A stretch of DNA of 64,000 nucleotides from Moellerella sp963519845 (GCA_963519845.1 CAUQNX010000002.1:124001-188000), one strand, 5' to 3'. Shown: positions 43,955 through 51,728, numbered from the stretch's first letter. Numbers and translations are program-made. The notes: generated by a model from the sequence alone, not told the origin.

Positions 43955-44628
43955 AATAACTCCTATATGATTTAAATAAAGTGAAAAATATTGAATATAT
44001 TTATATAACAAACCATAATTTGGGAGTTTATAAAAAAATTATCTATATCATTTTTACTTATAATAAACTAATAACCTTTCGCCACTTAACTTTAATTTAA
44101 TATTCAAGTGAATATATTATAATCATAAAGGACAGTATGGGTATCGAAGAATTACAAGTAATCCTAACTGATAGACTGAGAAAAATTAGCTTTATCGTAT
44201 GTATTTTAAACATTATCCTACATTCAACCTATCGCATGCATCTTAAAAGGGAAATAAATTCACCCTTTGATCCAATATATATTGATATATATTTGACATT
44301 TAATAGAGCATAAAGATTGAGTGAAGTAAGTTTTGAGGCTGACTTCACTTTTACAACAAGGAGCTTACTTTGCAGCCTGCTACTTTTTCTTCGAGCGTTT
44401 TAAGTATTTTTTAACATTTTCTCAGTTATGGCGTAATCAAACAGATTGAACTCCACTTCTCGATATAAGCACGCCAACCTTGCGGAGTTCATTACTTGGC
44501 CATGTGCAGAGTATTATTCAATCGCATAATCGATAAGGGCTTGTTCCTCACCGTTTAATAAAATATTGAGATACTATCTTTTATTTCTCAGTTACCTATT
44601 TTTCAGCAATAAAATAACAGTAAATAAA
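43955..44628. other. Spacer with a short marginal frame
   Basis: A 58-codon plus-strand frame at 44137-44313 has AAAGGA five bases before ATG (MGIEELQVILTDRLRKISFI) but resembles nothing I know and could be a remnant. The rest is AT-rich without structure. Confidence 0.4.
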
Positions 44629-45042
44629 TTATAATCTAGTATATGTTTGTGTCGATGTTATGTTGCGATATGTTAACATTTTTCTCATGTTTATTGAATC
44701 TTCAGTTTTACGAATAATTTCAACATAATCACTCGACCCACTAAGCTGACAAGTTTGTATCAATTTGTTATTTCCGTCTAATTGCATTTTATACTTGAGA
44801 TCAATACCCATACTATCATCATTATAGATGAACTTATCATTAAGCTGAAACTTCAATTTGGTTGTTTTAAATGTGTAGATTATTAGAATTATAAAAAAAT
44901 CGTCGCTCCGTGAAATTTCTTCAACGGGTGTCGCTGAAGTTAACATTTTCCTCATCATCATGCTAACGCCTACTGCTTTGAGAAATTCATCGTAACTCTC
45001 GTCAGTACTTAATTTATATCTTCCATATATACTATTATTCAT
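44629..45042 (-). CDS. Animal-type fatty-acid-binding protein (FABP/iLBP)-like protein
   Basis: The 137-residue product aligns by eye with animal intracellular lipid-binding proteins, with no gap over the first 65 residues. YGRYKLSTDESYDEFLKAVG answers the FABP start G-x-W-K-L-x(5)-F-D-x-(Y/F)-(M/L)-K-x-(L/V)-G. Then come GV, P at 40, FKTTKLKFQL, KMQLDGNNKLIQ (FABP: LDGGKLVH) and a tail with Q-T-Y where animal proteins have R-x-Y. Length fits the family (127-140). There is no signal peptide, so it should be cytosolic, and a perfect TAGGAGGT lies five bases before the ATG. The family is, as far as I know, essentially animal. The Arg-to-Gln change at the carboxylate site suggests an altered ligand. 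Confidence 0.7.
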   Translation of the reverse strand: MNNSIYGRYKLSTDESYDEFLKAVGVSMMMRKMLTSATPVEEISRSDDFFIILIIYTFKTTKLKFQLNDKFIYNDDSMGIDLKYKMQLDGNNKLIQTCQLSGSSDYVEIIRKTEDSINMRKMLTYRNITSTQTYTRL

Positions 45043-45458
45043 GCTTACCTCCTAATTTAGATTGCTAATATTAAAAATATACAGAATAAATAGCCTTGTA
45101 TATTTTAAAATTAATTAGTCCTAGAGTTATTTAAACTCGATTATTTAATGGTTTGATTTAGCATGAAAATTTCATCAAACACTATTTAATTGTTTAGTTA
45201 ACTTATATCCATATTTTGAAAAACAGGTGCGACCATACATACCTTTAATAATTAGGTCGGCAGCTTCAATCTATGTGGCGTAACAGTAGACTTGGAAAAA
45301 GCATTTAACACATTGAATTTATTACGAATGTTTTATATTCATTAATGATAACAGTTATAATAACCGCTATTTTATAAGCTTTTGATTGAACTGTGTTTAT
45401 TTTAGTTTTGATAATGGTGTTTTAGACTAATATTAAGTTTATACAGAAAAAGGTTAAT
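45043..45458. other. AT-rich spacer upstream of the FABP-like gene
   Basis: It holds the promoter of the FABP-like gene on the minus strand. No gene or strong structure was seen. Confidence 0.35.
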
Positions 45459-45633
45459 ATGCTTGTCATTAGAATTGAAACTGCTTCGGCTTATATAGAA
45501 TACATCCCAACACAAGTGGTTGCTGAGTATTTTAAAATCGTATTTAATCCTTTAAACAATAAATATTAATGGTTTTTTATATAAAGGCAGTAAAAATCAA
45601 AAGTTTTATGTACTGTCGATTTTTTCCCAGTAG
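45459..45633 (+). pseudogene. Remnant of a RES-domain toxin gene
   Basis: The first frame (36 codons) reads LVIRIETASAYIEYIPTQVV then AEYFK, close to the RES-domain pattern Y-x-PTQ-x(2)-AE. It stops at 45569. One base further, in another frame, GFLYKGSKNQKFYVL matches the next RES element (DGI-x-Y-x-S...V-x-F). A single-base frameshift therefore breaks the gene, and the N-terminal two thirds are missing. RES toxins degrade NAD and pair with Xre antitoxins; neither an intact toxin nor its partner is adjacent. Confidence 0.6.
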
Positions 45634-45965
45634 TGCCATGTCCATCGTCGCTTTTTTAGCTTGTATCACAGCCGAACTAAAAATAGGGTAAGCCGACATA
45701 ACATCGTATAGCGGGGTCAATGGAAAGCGGATAGAGGTTCAATAAATATACTGAATTTTTTACCGTGACCATCTATCGCCGCGAGCATCTAAAAAATAAT
45801 CTGTGCTTGAAAAAATAAGTGACGATCATATTCGCCAATTATCCCGACAACTTACTGATGAGTTAGATTTTGTAAAATAGTTTTATCTCAGCTATCCAAT
45901 TAAAATTTTATTAAAATAGGAACCTTAATATTAAAAACTTCATCTTTGTTAAAAATAATACATTC
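45634..45965. other. Spacer with a short gene remnant
   Basis: Near 45806-45881 an open plus frame without a start ends LEKISDDHIRQLSRQLTDEL and DFVK-stop. It looks like the tail of a former protein-coding gene that I cannot name. Confidence 0.35.
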
Positions 45966-46991
45966 CTATACCTCACCAATATATTTTTTTCTTAATTTAT
46001 CAATATTAGGTCTATGATCTTTATCTTTAGGTAGGTTTAGCTTAGTTCTATTTAGAACATTATATATTGGATCTTCCATTAAATCATCAGCGATTTCAAC
46101 CTTATAACCTGTAGTTATTTTCAATAATCCCAAATCAAATAATGTATGTATATCAGCTCTAAGTAAAATTCCATTACTCGTAATATTACCTGAATTTCCT
46201 GACTTCGAGAATGGATTAATATGAGCAGCCTCTAATAATTCTTGAATAGAACACTGAGTAACGGCGCACTTTCCTTCATAAGCATAAATCAAATTTTGTC
46301 TAAACTTTTGCTGTCCTCTACGTGCTAATATAGATTGAGTTATATATTTAGGTAATGAATCATTAAATTTAATATCAGAAGGTATATTAGCATTTGTAGC
46401 ACTACGAATGCTCATTTTATCAACAGAACTAGAAATGGATTGATTATCTTTAGTATGATTGAGTATCGAAATAGTATCATTTATCGAAATAAGCAAGTGG
46501 TTTTTTAATCTTTTTTCATCTTCTTGTGTTGGATTTTCTTTATAGTAAAAAGAGACTGGATTAAAAAATACATTGTTATATTTTGTTCCCTTGCCAATAC
46601 CATCAACATCAAGCCCCGTAAATTTTATTTTTTTGATTTTTCTAGTTACGGTAGATAAACCTTGAGGATTTGTTTTGGATTCTGCACAACCAATAACAGC
46701 CCCTTTTCCTTGCTTATCAAAACAGATAGCAATATATATACCACTTGATACTTTTTGTTTTTCTGGAAGTAGACAGACATGCCAAATTAAAGGGAAATTT
46801 CCAGCCCCTTCCGATATTTTAATCTTTATCTTGTTAACGAGTAATTGTTCGGACAATTCATTCATTAATTCATATTTCAATCTACTTAATAAATTTTTAG
46901 CGTTTTCTGCTTCATCTGATGCAGTATTAAATGTTATTCCATTAGTCTTAATCCTATACTCACAAATCTCATTTAATATATCATATAACAT
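45966..46991 (-). CDS. HNH endonuclease with McrB-N-like N-terminal domain
   Basis: A 341-residue protein. The N-terminal half (about 60-160) resembles the specificity-type domain of McrB/DUF3578 proteins (FPLIWHVCLLPEKQKVSSGIY, then AESKTNPQGLSTV). The C-terminal part is a clear HNH_2 nuclease: RRGQQKFRQNLIYAYEGKCA, EAAHINPFSKSG, and NGILLRADIHTLFDLGLLKI near 273-293. Such proteins act as stand-alone restriction nucleases against modified or foreign DNA. No methyltransferase or AAA partner is nearby. AAAGAGA precedes the ATG. It is very AT-rich, like much of the region. Confidence 0.82.
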   Translation of the reverse strand: MLYDILNEICEYRIKTNGITFNTASDEAENAKNLLSRLKYELMNELSEQLLVNKIKIKISEGAGNFPLIWHVCLLPEKQKVSSGIYIAICFDKQGKGAVIGCAESKTNPQGLSTVTRKIKKIKFTGLDVDGIGKGTKYNNVFFNPVSFYYKENPTQEDEKRLKNHLLISINDTISILNHTKDNQSISSSVDKMSIRSATNANIPSDIKFNDSLPKYITQSILARRGQQKFRQNLIYAYEGKCAVTQCSIQELLEAAHINPFSKSGNSGNITSNGILLRADIHTLFDLGLLKITTGYKVEIADDLMEDPIYNVLNRTKLNLPKDKDHRPNIDKLRKKYIGEV

Positions 46992-47309
46992 AAAAGTATC
47001 TCTTTAATATAAAAGAGCTTCACTCTGCCACACCTAATTAATTAGCACAGTAATAAATTGTTTTCTTGCTATATATATCACAAATAAAAACCCAATAGTT
47101 TTACTTGCTGCTTTTTGAACATAACAAAAAAATAATCGACAGAATTATTATATTCAATAAACTCATAATGACAGGCACTAAAATTTAGCGTATTTGCCTA
47201 TTATATAAACAATAAAATCTCTTTTTTATTAGAAGATTTTTTCTTATCGGCGAAAACAGTTATCAGATCTCAATTTTATTGCGTGAAACCAGTAATTAAA
47301 TTCAAGCTT
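46992..47309. other. Spacer upstream of HNH gene and toxin stub
   Basis: AT-rich with the HNH promoter on the minus strand. TATATAAACAATAAAA near 47200 could be a plus-strand -10 region for the antitoxin. No gene seen. Confidence 0.35.
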
Positions 47310-47385
47310 TTTTGACCGAGTTGGTAATTAGGAGTAAGAGCAGTCTAAAGCCGAGTTAAAAAAATTACTCAAAGATGAGGTGTGA
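47310..47385 (+). pseudogene. 3' stub of a HigB/RelE-type toxin gene
   Basis: AELKKLLKDEV-stop (47350-47385) and, one base out of frame before it, LTELVIRSK look like the last 25 residues of a HigB/RelE-type toxin, whose usual ending is (L)T-x-L-x...ELKKL-x-x-E. It stops two bases before the antitoxin ATG, the normal toxin-antitoxin order. Everything upstream of it is gone. Confidence 0.55.
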
Positions 47386-47386
47386 T

Positions 47387-47671
47387 ATGAGTTTCTTCAA
47401 TGAACTAAAAGCATCGTTAGAAGAAGCGGTCGACATTAAAAACGGGACTAAAACCGCGGCGAGAGTGACACGCTATGATGTCGCTGATGTGAAGGCAATT
47501 AGAGAGCAACTTAATGTATCGCAACTTGAGCTGGCAACTGCACTGGGAACCAGTCTTGATACCATTAAAAGTTGGGAGTTAAAAAGACTTAACCCAACGG
47601 GGTTAGCCGCAAAGGTGTTAGTTGCCATCAAGAATAACCCTGATTTATTTCAAACGTTAGCCCGCAGTTAA
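47387..47671 (+). CDS. NadS-family/HigA-type antitoxin (orphan)
   Basis: A 94-residue DNA-binding protein starting MSFFNELKASLEEAVDIKNG, with a helix-turn-helix near residues 35-60 (VKAIREQLNVSQLELATALG) and the recognition part SLDTIKSWELKRLNPTG. These strings are typical of NadS/HigA-like antitoxins, which repress their own operon and neutralise a RelE-type toxin. The start follows GAGGTG by six bases. Its toxin is only a stub, so the antitoxin is an orphan. An 80-bp repeat begins ten bases after its stop. Confidence 0.85.
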   Translation: MSFFNELKASLEEAVDIKNGTKTAARVTRYDVADVKAIREQLNVSQLELATALGTSLDTIKSWELKRLNPTGLAAKVLVAIKNNPDLFQTLARS

Positions 47672-47680
47672 TCTGCTTTT

Positions 47681-47760
47681 CTATCGGCTGTTGTTCTCTC
47701 GCGTTGAGATACAAAGCTTGCTTTATCAACAGCTGATAGTAATTAAAAAATCCCTAGATA
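47681..47760 (+). repeat. 80-bp repeat with terminal inverted repeats, copy 1
   Basis: The element begins CTATCGGCTGTTG and after 59 bases has CAACAGCTGATAG, inverted 13-mers with one mismatch, then AATTAAAAAATCCCTAGATA. It recurs at 49909 with only a few changes. Both copies stand directly behind an antitoxin gene. Confidence 0.9.
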
Positions 47761-47778
47761 ATTAGCAAAGGTGGCTTT

Positions 47779-47922
47779 ATGTTTGCCCCTGCGGGTCGCG
47801 TAGCAAAGTTACTTTCTCAATTTGAAAAAGAATTTCTTGCGAAGTACACACCTTGCACAAATATGAGCCGAGAGAGCGTCATAGAAGCTATTGCAACAGT
47901 ACATGTGGAGTTGATTTTTTAG
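47779..47922 (+). pseudogene. Short gene remnant, origin unclear
   Basis: A 47-codon frame (MFAPAGRVAKLLSQFEKEF, then LAKYTPCTNMSRESV) reads like real protein sequence but stops early, and the bases after it resume in other frames. It could be the start of a transposase or plasmid gene. I do not recognise it with confidence. Confidence 0.35.
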
Positions 47923-48662
47923 GGAATGAAATTGGCGCTTATCACGCTTGCTGGCAGTACAAGGAGGACTACAACCATTAGATTAGGAAAGCTGGACTCA
48001 GAACCAGACGCCGTACATTGCGGCAATCCACGCAGGATTAAACCTTAACGATGAACCAATGAAATACTGGATCAATGAAGCCTTGAAAACAAACTAGATT
48101 GCGATTTTCAAGTACCATAATTTCTCACGTTTAGATTTCATCTCATCTTCAAGGCGACGAGATTCCTGCCCTGTTTCAATAGCCGTAGAAGTTGTCACTG
48201 CACGAATAAGTTGAGTACGTGTTGGTTTTGTTGCTTAAATTAATTCATTCTTTTTCATAGTAGCCTCACTTCAAACTGACAATAATGTATTTTATCAGCG
48301 TTCTTTTATATGGCAACGCAGATCACAGCGTACAAGCTAAATGTATTTATATCTCCAAGCTCTAGGTAAATTAAGCATCAGAATAAATAGACATAGATCT
48401 CAATAAACAAAAGCTTGATGCAACCTTGTGCCCTTCGGCTTACACTAAATAAGATTCGATCACTCACTAAAATAAAGATTGCGCACCTAATTTAGAAATT
48501 TTTCGACTAACACAACTTTAGTCTGCTTTGAGCGAAGAGCCGACATAATGTCACATTGATAACAGCGCAGGATTAAGTTATTTCGAAGCAATACCGATAG
48601 TACGATTTTCTATCAAGTAATAAGGTCAGATTTACTAGAATTTTTTAAACAGAAGAACGTAC
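47923..48662. other. Region of gene debris
   Basis: At 47993-48097 a startless plus frame ends QTPYIAAIHAGLNLNDEPMK and YWINEALKTN-stop, clearly protein-like. On the minus strand (about 48261-48105) MKKNELI-stop is followed by TQLIRAVTTSTAIETGQES, another fragment. Neither can be named. Composition is mixed, and the right end carries the repeat at 48527. Confidence 0.4.
48527..48540 (+). repeat. TTTGAGCGAAGAGC repeat, copy 1
   Basis: The 14-mer is embedded in GTCTGCTTTGAGCGAAGAGC-CGAC, which can fold into a small hairpin. A second copy lies at 49231-49244, so the two flank the GNAT gene. Confidence 0.8.
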
Positions 48663-49130
48663 GTGAGCATTTCAGAGAAACATGAGTGGCATAAGGATAA
48701 CTACCATGTAAGTACAGACAGGGAAAAACTGGATGTGCAGGCCATCCATCGCTATCTGACGAGGTCAACTTGGGCTAAAGGGATTAATCTGGCTATTGTC
48801 AGTACATCAATTGAGAACAGCCTTAATTTCGGCGTTTATCACGATGAAGCCCAGATAGGTTTCGCGCGTTTGATAACAGATTACGCTACGTTCGCTTACC
48901 TCTGTGATGTTTATATTCTCGATGAATATCAGGGAGAGGGGCTGGGAAGATGGGTGATGCAATGCATTCATCATCATCCTGTTTTTGAGCAGCTTCGCAG
49001 GATCATGTTGTTTACAACAACAGCTCCTTGGCTCTATGAAAAATTTGGCTATGAACCCGTTAATCGGGAAAATTATGCATGGAGTATCACCCGGCCTGAT
49101 ATTTATACCCATGTAAAAAAGCTTGGCTGA
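48663..49130 (+). CDS. GNAT-family N-acetyltransferase
   Basis: A 155-residue GNAT enzyme. The acetyl-CoA-binding motif A is VYILDEYQGEGLGRWVMQC near residues 80-98 (Q-x-x-G-x-G pattern), with preceding strands GVYHDEAQIGFARLITDYAT and the C-terminal PWLYEKFGYEPV. The substrate is not evident. The start is GTG at 48663, after a weak AGAAG. Its GC content is higher than that of the neighbours, and both sides carry a 14-bp repeat, which suggests it arrived by transfer. Confidence 0.85.
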   Translation: MSISEKHEWHKDNYHVSTDREKLDVQAIHRYLTRSTWAKGINLAIVSTSIENSLNFGVYHDEAQIGFARLITDYATFAYLCDVYILDEYQGEGLGRWVMQCIHHHPVFEQLRRIMLFTTTAPWLYEKFGYEPVNRENYAWSITRPDIYTHVKKLG

Positions 49131-49230
49131 CCTGCGCTCATACACATCTCCAGACTGGCGTATTTATTCCTGAGTTTGCAATGCCTGCTTCTGGCACGCA
49201 ACTATCCGTAAGTAATGACAAAGTGGCTGG

Positions 49231-49244
49231 TTTGAGCGAAGAGC
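49231..49244 (+). repeat. TTTGAGCGAAGAGC repeat, copy 2
   Basis: Exact second copy of the 14-mer at 48527, here within GGTTTGAGCGAAGAGCGGAT. It lies 100 bases behind the GNAT gene. Confidence 0.8.
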
Positions 49245-49317
49245 GGATGTTGCCCACCAACGAATCATGAGTTTTTCGAAAGTGCTCTATAATTGAATAA
49301 TTCGAATTACCAAGCAC

Positions 49318-49746
49318 TTAAATTTCAAGTGCTGCAAGGATTGCAGCTTCTATTTTTTCTGGGGTAGTGATCGGTGCAAAGCGCTTGAGCGGGTCACCGT
49401 CACGTCCGATCAAGAACTTAGTGAAATTCCACTTAATCCGCCCACCCAGCAGGCCGGGCAACTCATTTTTTAGATAACGAAATACCGGATGCGCTGCAAT
49501 TCCGTTAACTTCTACTTTCTCGAACATAGGAAAACTCACGCCGTAGTTAATGTGACAGGTCCGCGCGATTTCGTCAGCGCCGCCGGGTTCCTGTTTACCG
49601 AACTGGTTGCAGGGGAAACCAAGCACCACAAAGCCCTGAGCGGCGTATTTCTTGTAGAGTATTTCAAGACCGCCGTATTGTGGTGTAAAGCCACAATGGC
49701 TGGCGGTATTAACGACTAGAACCACCTTACCGGCGTAGTCGTCCAT
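49318..49746 (-). pseudogene. 5'-truncated glutathione peroxidase gene of foreign origin
   Basis: The 142 residues match bacterial glutathione peroxidases from about residue 19 on: NTASHCGFTPQYGGLEILY with the active cysteine, GFPCNQFGKQEPG, and IKWNFTKFLIGRDG. The first 18 residues with the first beta strand are gone. The present ATG (MDDYAGK) is an internal Met of intact relatives. The break coincides with the start of the XRE fragment at 49751. GC content is far above the surroundings, pointing to a donor such as a plasmid or a higher-GC enteric. It might still be translated but probably not functional. Confidence 0.75.
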
Positions 49747-49750
49747 AGAG

Positions 49751-49891
49751 AGTACTCAAGTCGCGGAACGTATGGGGATTTCTCAACCTGCAGTAAGCCG
49801 ATTAGAGAAAAATGCCAGTAAAGCCAGTATATCAACATTGGAAAGATACGCTGCGGCATGTGGGGCAAGTATCAAAATCGTAATGGCTTAG
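49751..49891 (+). pseudogene. 3' fragment of a HigA-type XRE antitoxin gene
   Basis: The frame STQVAERMGISQPAVSRLEK continues NASKASISTLERYA and ends KIVMA-stop. This is the second half of a helix-turn-helix antitoxin. Its 5' half is missing, cut at the junction with the glutathione peroxidase piece. The 80-bp repeat copy 2 starts 17 bases behind its stop. Confidence 0.75.
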
Positions 49892-49908
49892 CGTTTTTAT
49901 GTTGTTTC

Positions 49909-49988
49909 CTATCAGCTGTTGTTCTCTCGCATTGAGATACAAAGCTTGCTTTATCAACAGCTGATAGTAATTAAAAAAATTCCTAGAT
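49909..49988 (+). repeat. 80-bp repeat with terminal inverted repeats, copy 2
   Basis: Here the inverted 13-mers CTATCAGCTGTTG (49909-49921) and CAACAGCTGATAG (49955-49967) are perfect. The rest, including GAGATACAAAGCTTGCTTTA, matches copy 1 at 47681 almost base for base. Confidence 0.92.
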
Positions 49989-50295
49989 AGATAGTTTATC
50001 CGCTCGACAATTCCCCTGTTATATTAAGTAATGGCTATATCTTAGATAACTTTGCTATCGCTGTTTCATAGTGAGTTAAGGTTCATTAAATCAACCCTTT
50101 TCCCTTGTATTATCGTGAGGGCTTCGTATAGTTCGCCCCCCCGCTAGCACATTGACGACACAATTAACCGCTCAGACCATATCTCACTTATCCTTCCGCT
50201 CTTGAACCCTAATCCATTCATCACAAAAATATCATCAAGTATAATAGGCTTTGACGACTAAACGTCTAAGGTAAGCACTGAGGGACTTGTTTTAC
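49989..50295. other. Spacer
   Basis: Mixed composition, with a C-run near 50142-50150. No gene or known signal recognised. Confidence 0.3.
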
Positions 50296-50475
50296 TCACC
50301 CCCTATCCGTGACGCCCGCGTCGATGTGCGGTTCGGCGATGACGGTGGCGAAGTTGCGGATAGGGTTGATGATATTGGCGTTGACGTCGCTGCATTTGAC
50401 GCTGCCGGAGCCGATGACTTGCAAGGCTAGCGCCACGGGAACGAGGATAATGTTATCTCCCACAATGATTCGCAT
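50296..50475 (-). CDS. 59-residue frame of foreign composition, unknown
   Basis: This GC-rich block (about 55-60 percent) inside AT-rich DNA is open for 59 codons from ATG: MRIIVGDNIILVPVALALQV, then a polar half ending EPHIDAGVTDRG-stop. Codon positions look genuine (third bases mostly G/C), but I recognise no family and no ribosome site. It could be a fragment of a larger plasmid or phage gene. Confidence 0.4.
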   Translation of the reverse strand: MRIIVGDNIILVPVALALQVIGSGSVKCSDVNANIINPIRNFATVIAEPHIDAGVTDRG

Positions 50476-50598
50476 GTTAACTCCAGCTTTGCAGTAGCAA
50501 TGGTGAATAATGATCTTTATTAACGTCTGACTTATTTTGCGACTGGATGTGGCCCAGCGGTATTGCTATTCGGCTCAAAGGTGATTTTATCCGTTACC

Positions 50599-50893
50599 TT
50601 ATATTGCGTTATATTGCCTGAGAAATCCCTGTTTTGCGCAATGAAATACTTTATTTCTGAGATGTGGCCAAAGTGCGAGATAAATTGCATTCGGGGTACT
50701 GAATTGTTTATCCATCAACGAAATCCAAAATCCGAGTGTCAGCTTCGCAATATAGTTATCAGGGGTATGAACTTTTTTCTCTTCCGTTATCTTCCATTTG
50801 GCCGCTTGTATCTGATTATAGGATTTGAAATTATTCGCTTGAGTTAATACCGTAATAAACCAATTTCGGTCAATAGTTGTTGTTTAGCTTTCA
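50599..50893 (-). pseudogene. Remnant of an Abi-like (HEPN-type) gene
   Basis: Nearly 100 codons are open without a start codon. They read TIDRNWFITVLTQANNFKSY, then TPDNYIAKLTLGFWISLMDK, then IYLALWPHLRNKVF. The pattern A-x-L-T-x-GFW-x-x-L and LWP-x-L is typical of Abi-like proteins of the HEPN type. The N-terminal half and the C-terminal R-x(4-6)-H catalytic part are missing. It is probably a broken phage-defence gene. Confidence 0.55.
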
Positions 50894-50896
50894 TTA

Positions 50897-51217
50897 TCAT
50901 ATCTCCGTAGATATCTTTTCCAACATCTTGGCGGCTAATCCAATTTCACGTTGTTTTCCGAGCCTGATATCCTCCACCAGAGCAAGCATTGCATATAAAT
51001 ACGGCATAAGAAACAGTGTGAAATAAAGGCGCCACTTTAAACTCTTTACTTTTTGCTCTTCGATCCATTTCGAGCTGTTTTTTTGAATTACCTCTTGCCT
51101 TGCTTTACTACCCTTATCAAATAGTGACAAGATAATAACTGGCAATACGAGAAATAAGATGACAAAGCCAATAAAAATTGAAAATGAAATGATTATTATC
51201 CCACTGTGCCCATCCAT
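50897..51217 (-). CDS. Small two-helix membrane protein of unknown function
   Basis: I do not recognise this 106-residue protein. Residues 5-33 are strongly hydrophobic (IIIISFSIFIGFVILFLVLP), a basic middle part follows (SSKWIEEQKVKSLKWRLY), then a second helix (YFTLFLMPYLYAMLALV) and the amphipathic tail LGKQREIGLAAKMLEKI. It is probably an inner-membrane protein. The ATG at 51217 has only a weak GGT upstream. It lies just upstream of the Abi-like remnant on the same strand. Confidence 0.6.
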   Translation of the reverse strand: MDGHSGIIIISFSIFIGFVILFLVLPVIILSLFDKGSKARQEVIQKNSSKWIEEQKVKSLKWRLYFTLFLMPYLYAMLALVEDIRLGKQREIGLAAKMLEKISTEI

Positions 51218-51555
51218 AAAATACCAATCGTTATAAAATTATATACCTACTCAGGGTATCAATTTATGTTAGCAACATAAATAACCATAAAAAAATAACC
51301 ACTATTATATGGCTCGATAAACTTACAAAATTTAGCTGTTTTTTAATCAAATTTGCACAAAATGACTAATTTGGATGTATAGTTATTTACAAGAACCACC
51401 CTCGAAGCAACCATCCTTTAAGCCTCAACACCAGGGGCTATTTTTTTACTTTCTTAACCTCAATTTTCTATATCGATAAACTACGGCAGCTGTTAATTTA
51501 ATAGCCTGCGTGTTTATTTATTCAATAGTTAAAATTACTCGATGGAGAGTCAGTA
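51218..51555. other. Spacer with an orphan terminator
   Basis: AT-rich; the terminator at 51421-51447 is the only signal. No gene recognised. Confidence 0.4.
51421..51447 (+). terminator. Orphan intrinsic terminator 5
   Basis: AGCCTC pairs with GGGGCT (one G-U) over an 7-base loop and is followed by A and seven T residues. No plus-strand gene ends here. Confidence 0.55.
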
Positions 51556-51728
51556 TTAAAGATAACATTTTATGCCACCGTAATGAGAACAGGTTCCTGG
51601 ACCAGTAGATGTTGAAAAAGCACCATCGACACATTTAACTTTTATATTTGGATCCGTTGGATCATATGTAATATAAGCCAATGAACTAAAAAATAATGCC
51701 AATAATATAAATAATAATGTTTTTTCAC
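51556..51728 (-). pseudogene. Small exported DUF3761-like protein, frameshifted near the start
   Basis: The frame ends with VKCVDGAFSTSTGPGTCSHYG-type sequence (Cys-x-DG...GTCSHYGG...C), the pattern of DUF3761 proteins, after a hydrophobic leader TLLFILLALFFSSLAYITYD. The only plausible start, GTG at 51728, is one base out of frame: GTG is followed by six A residues where seven would restore MKKTLLFILL. GAGG precedes it. Either the gene is broken or the A-tract allows slippage. Product about 57 residues, periplasmic. Confidence 0.6.

Noticed and set aside
46675..47007. 110-codon frame antisense to the HNH nuclease gene
   Set aside because: It overlaps the coding start of the HNH gene and extends into its promoter; no independent support.
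50563..50847. 94-codon plus frame
   Set aside because: The opposite strand carries the recognisable Abi-like remnant, so this is its shadow.
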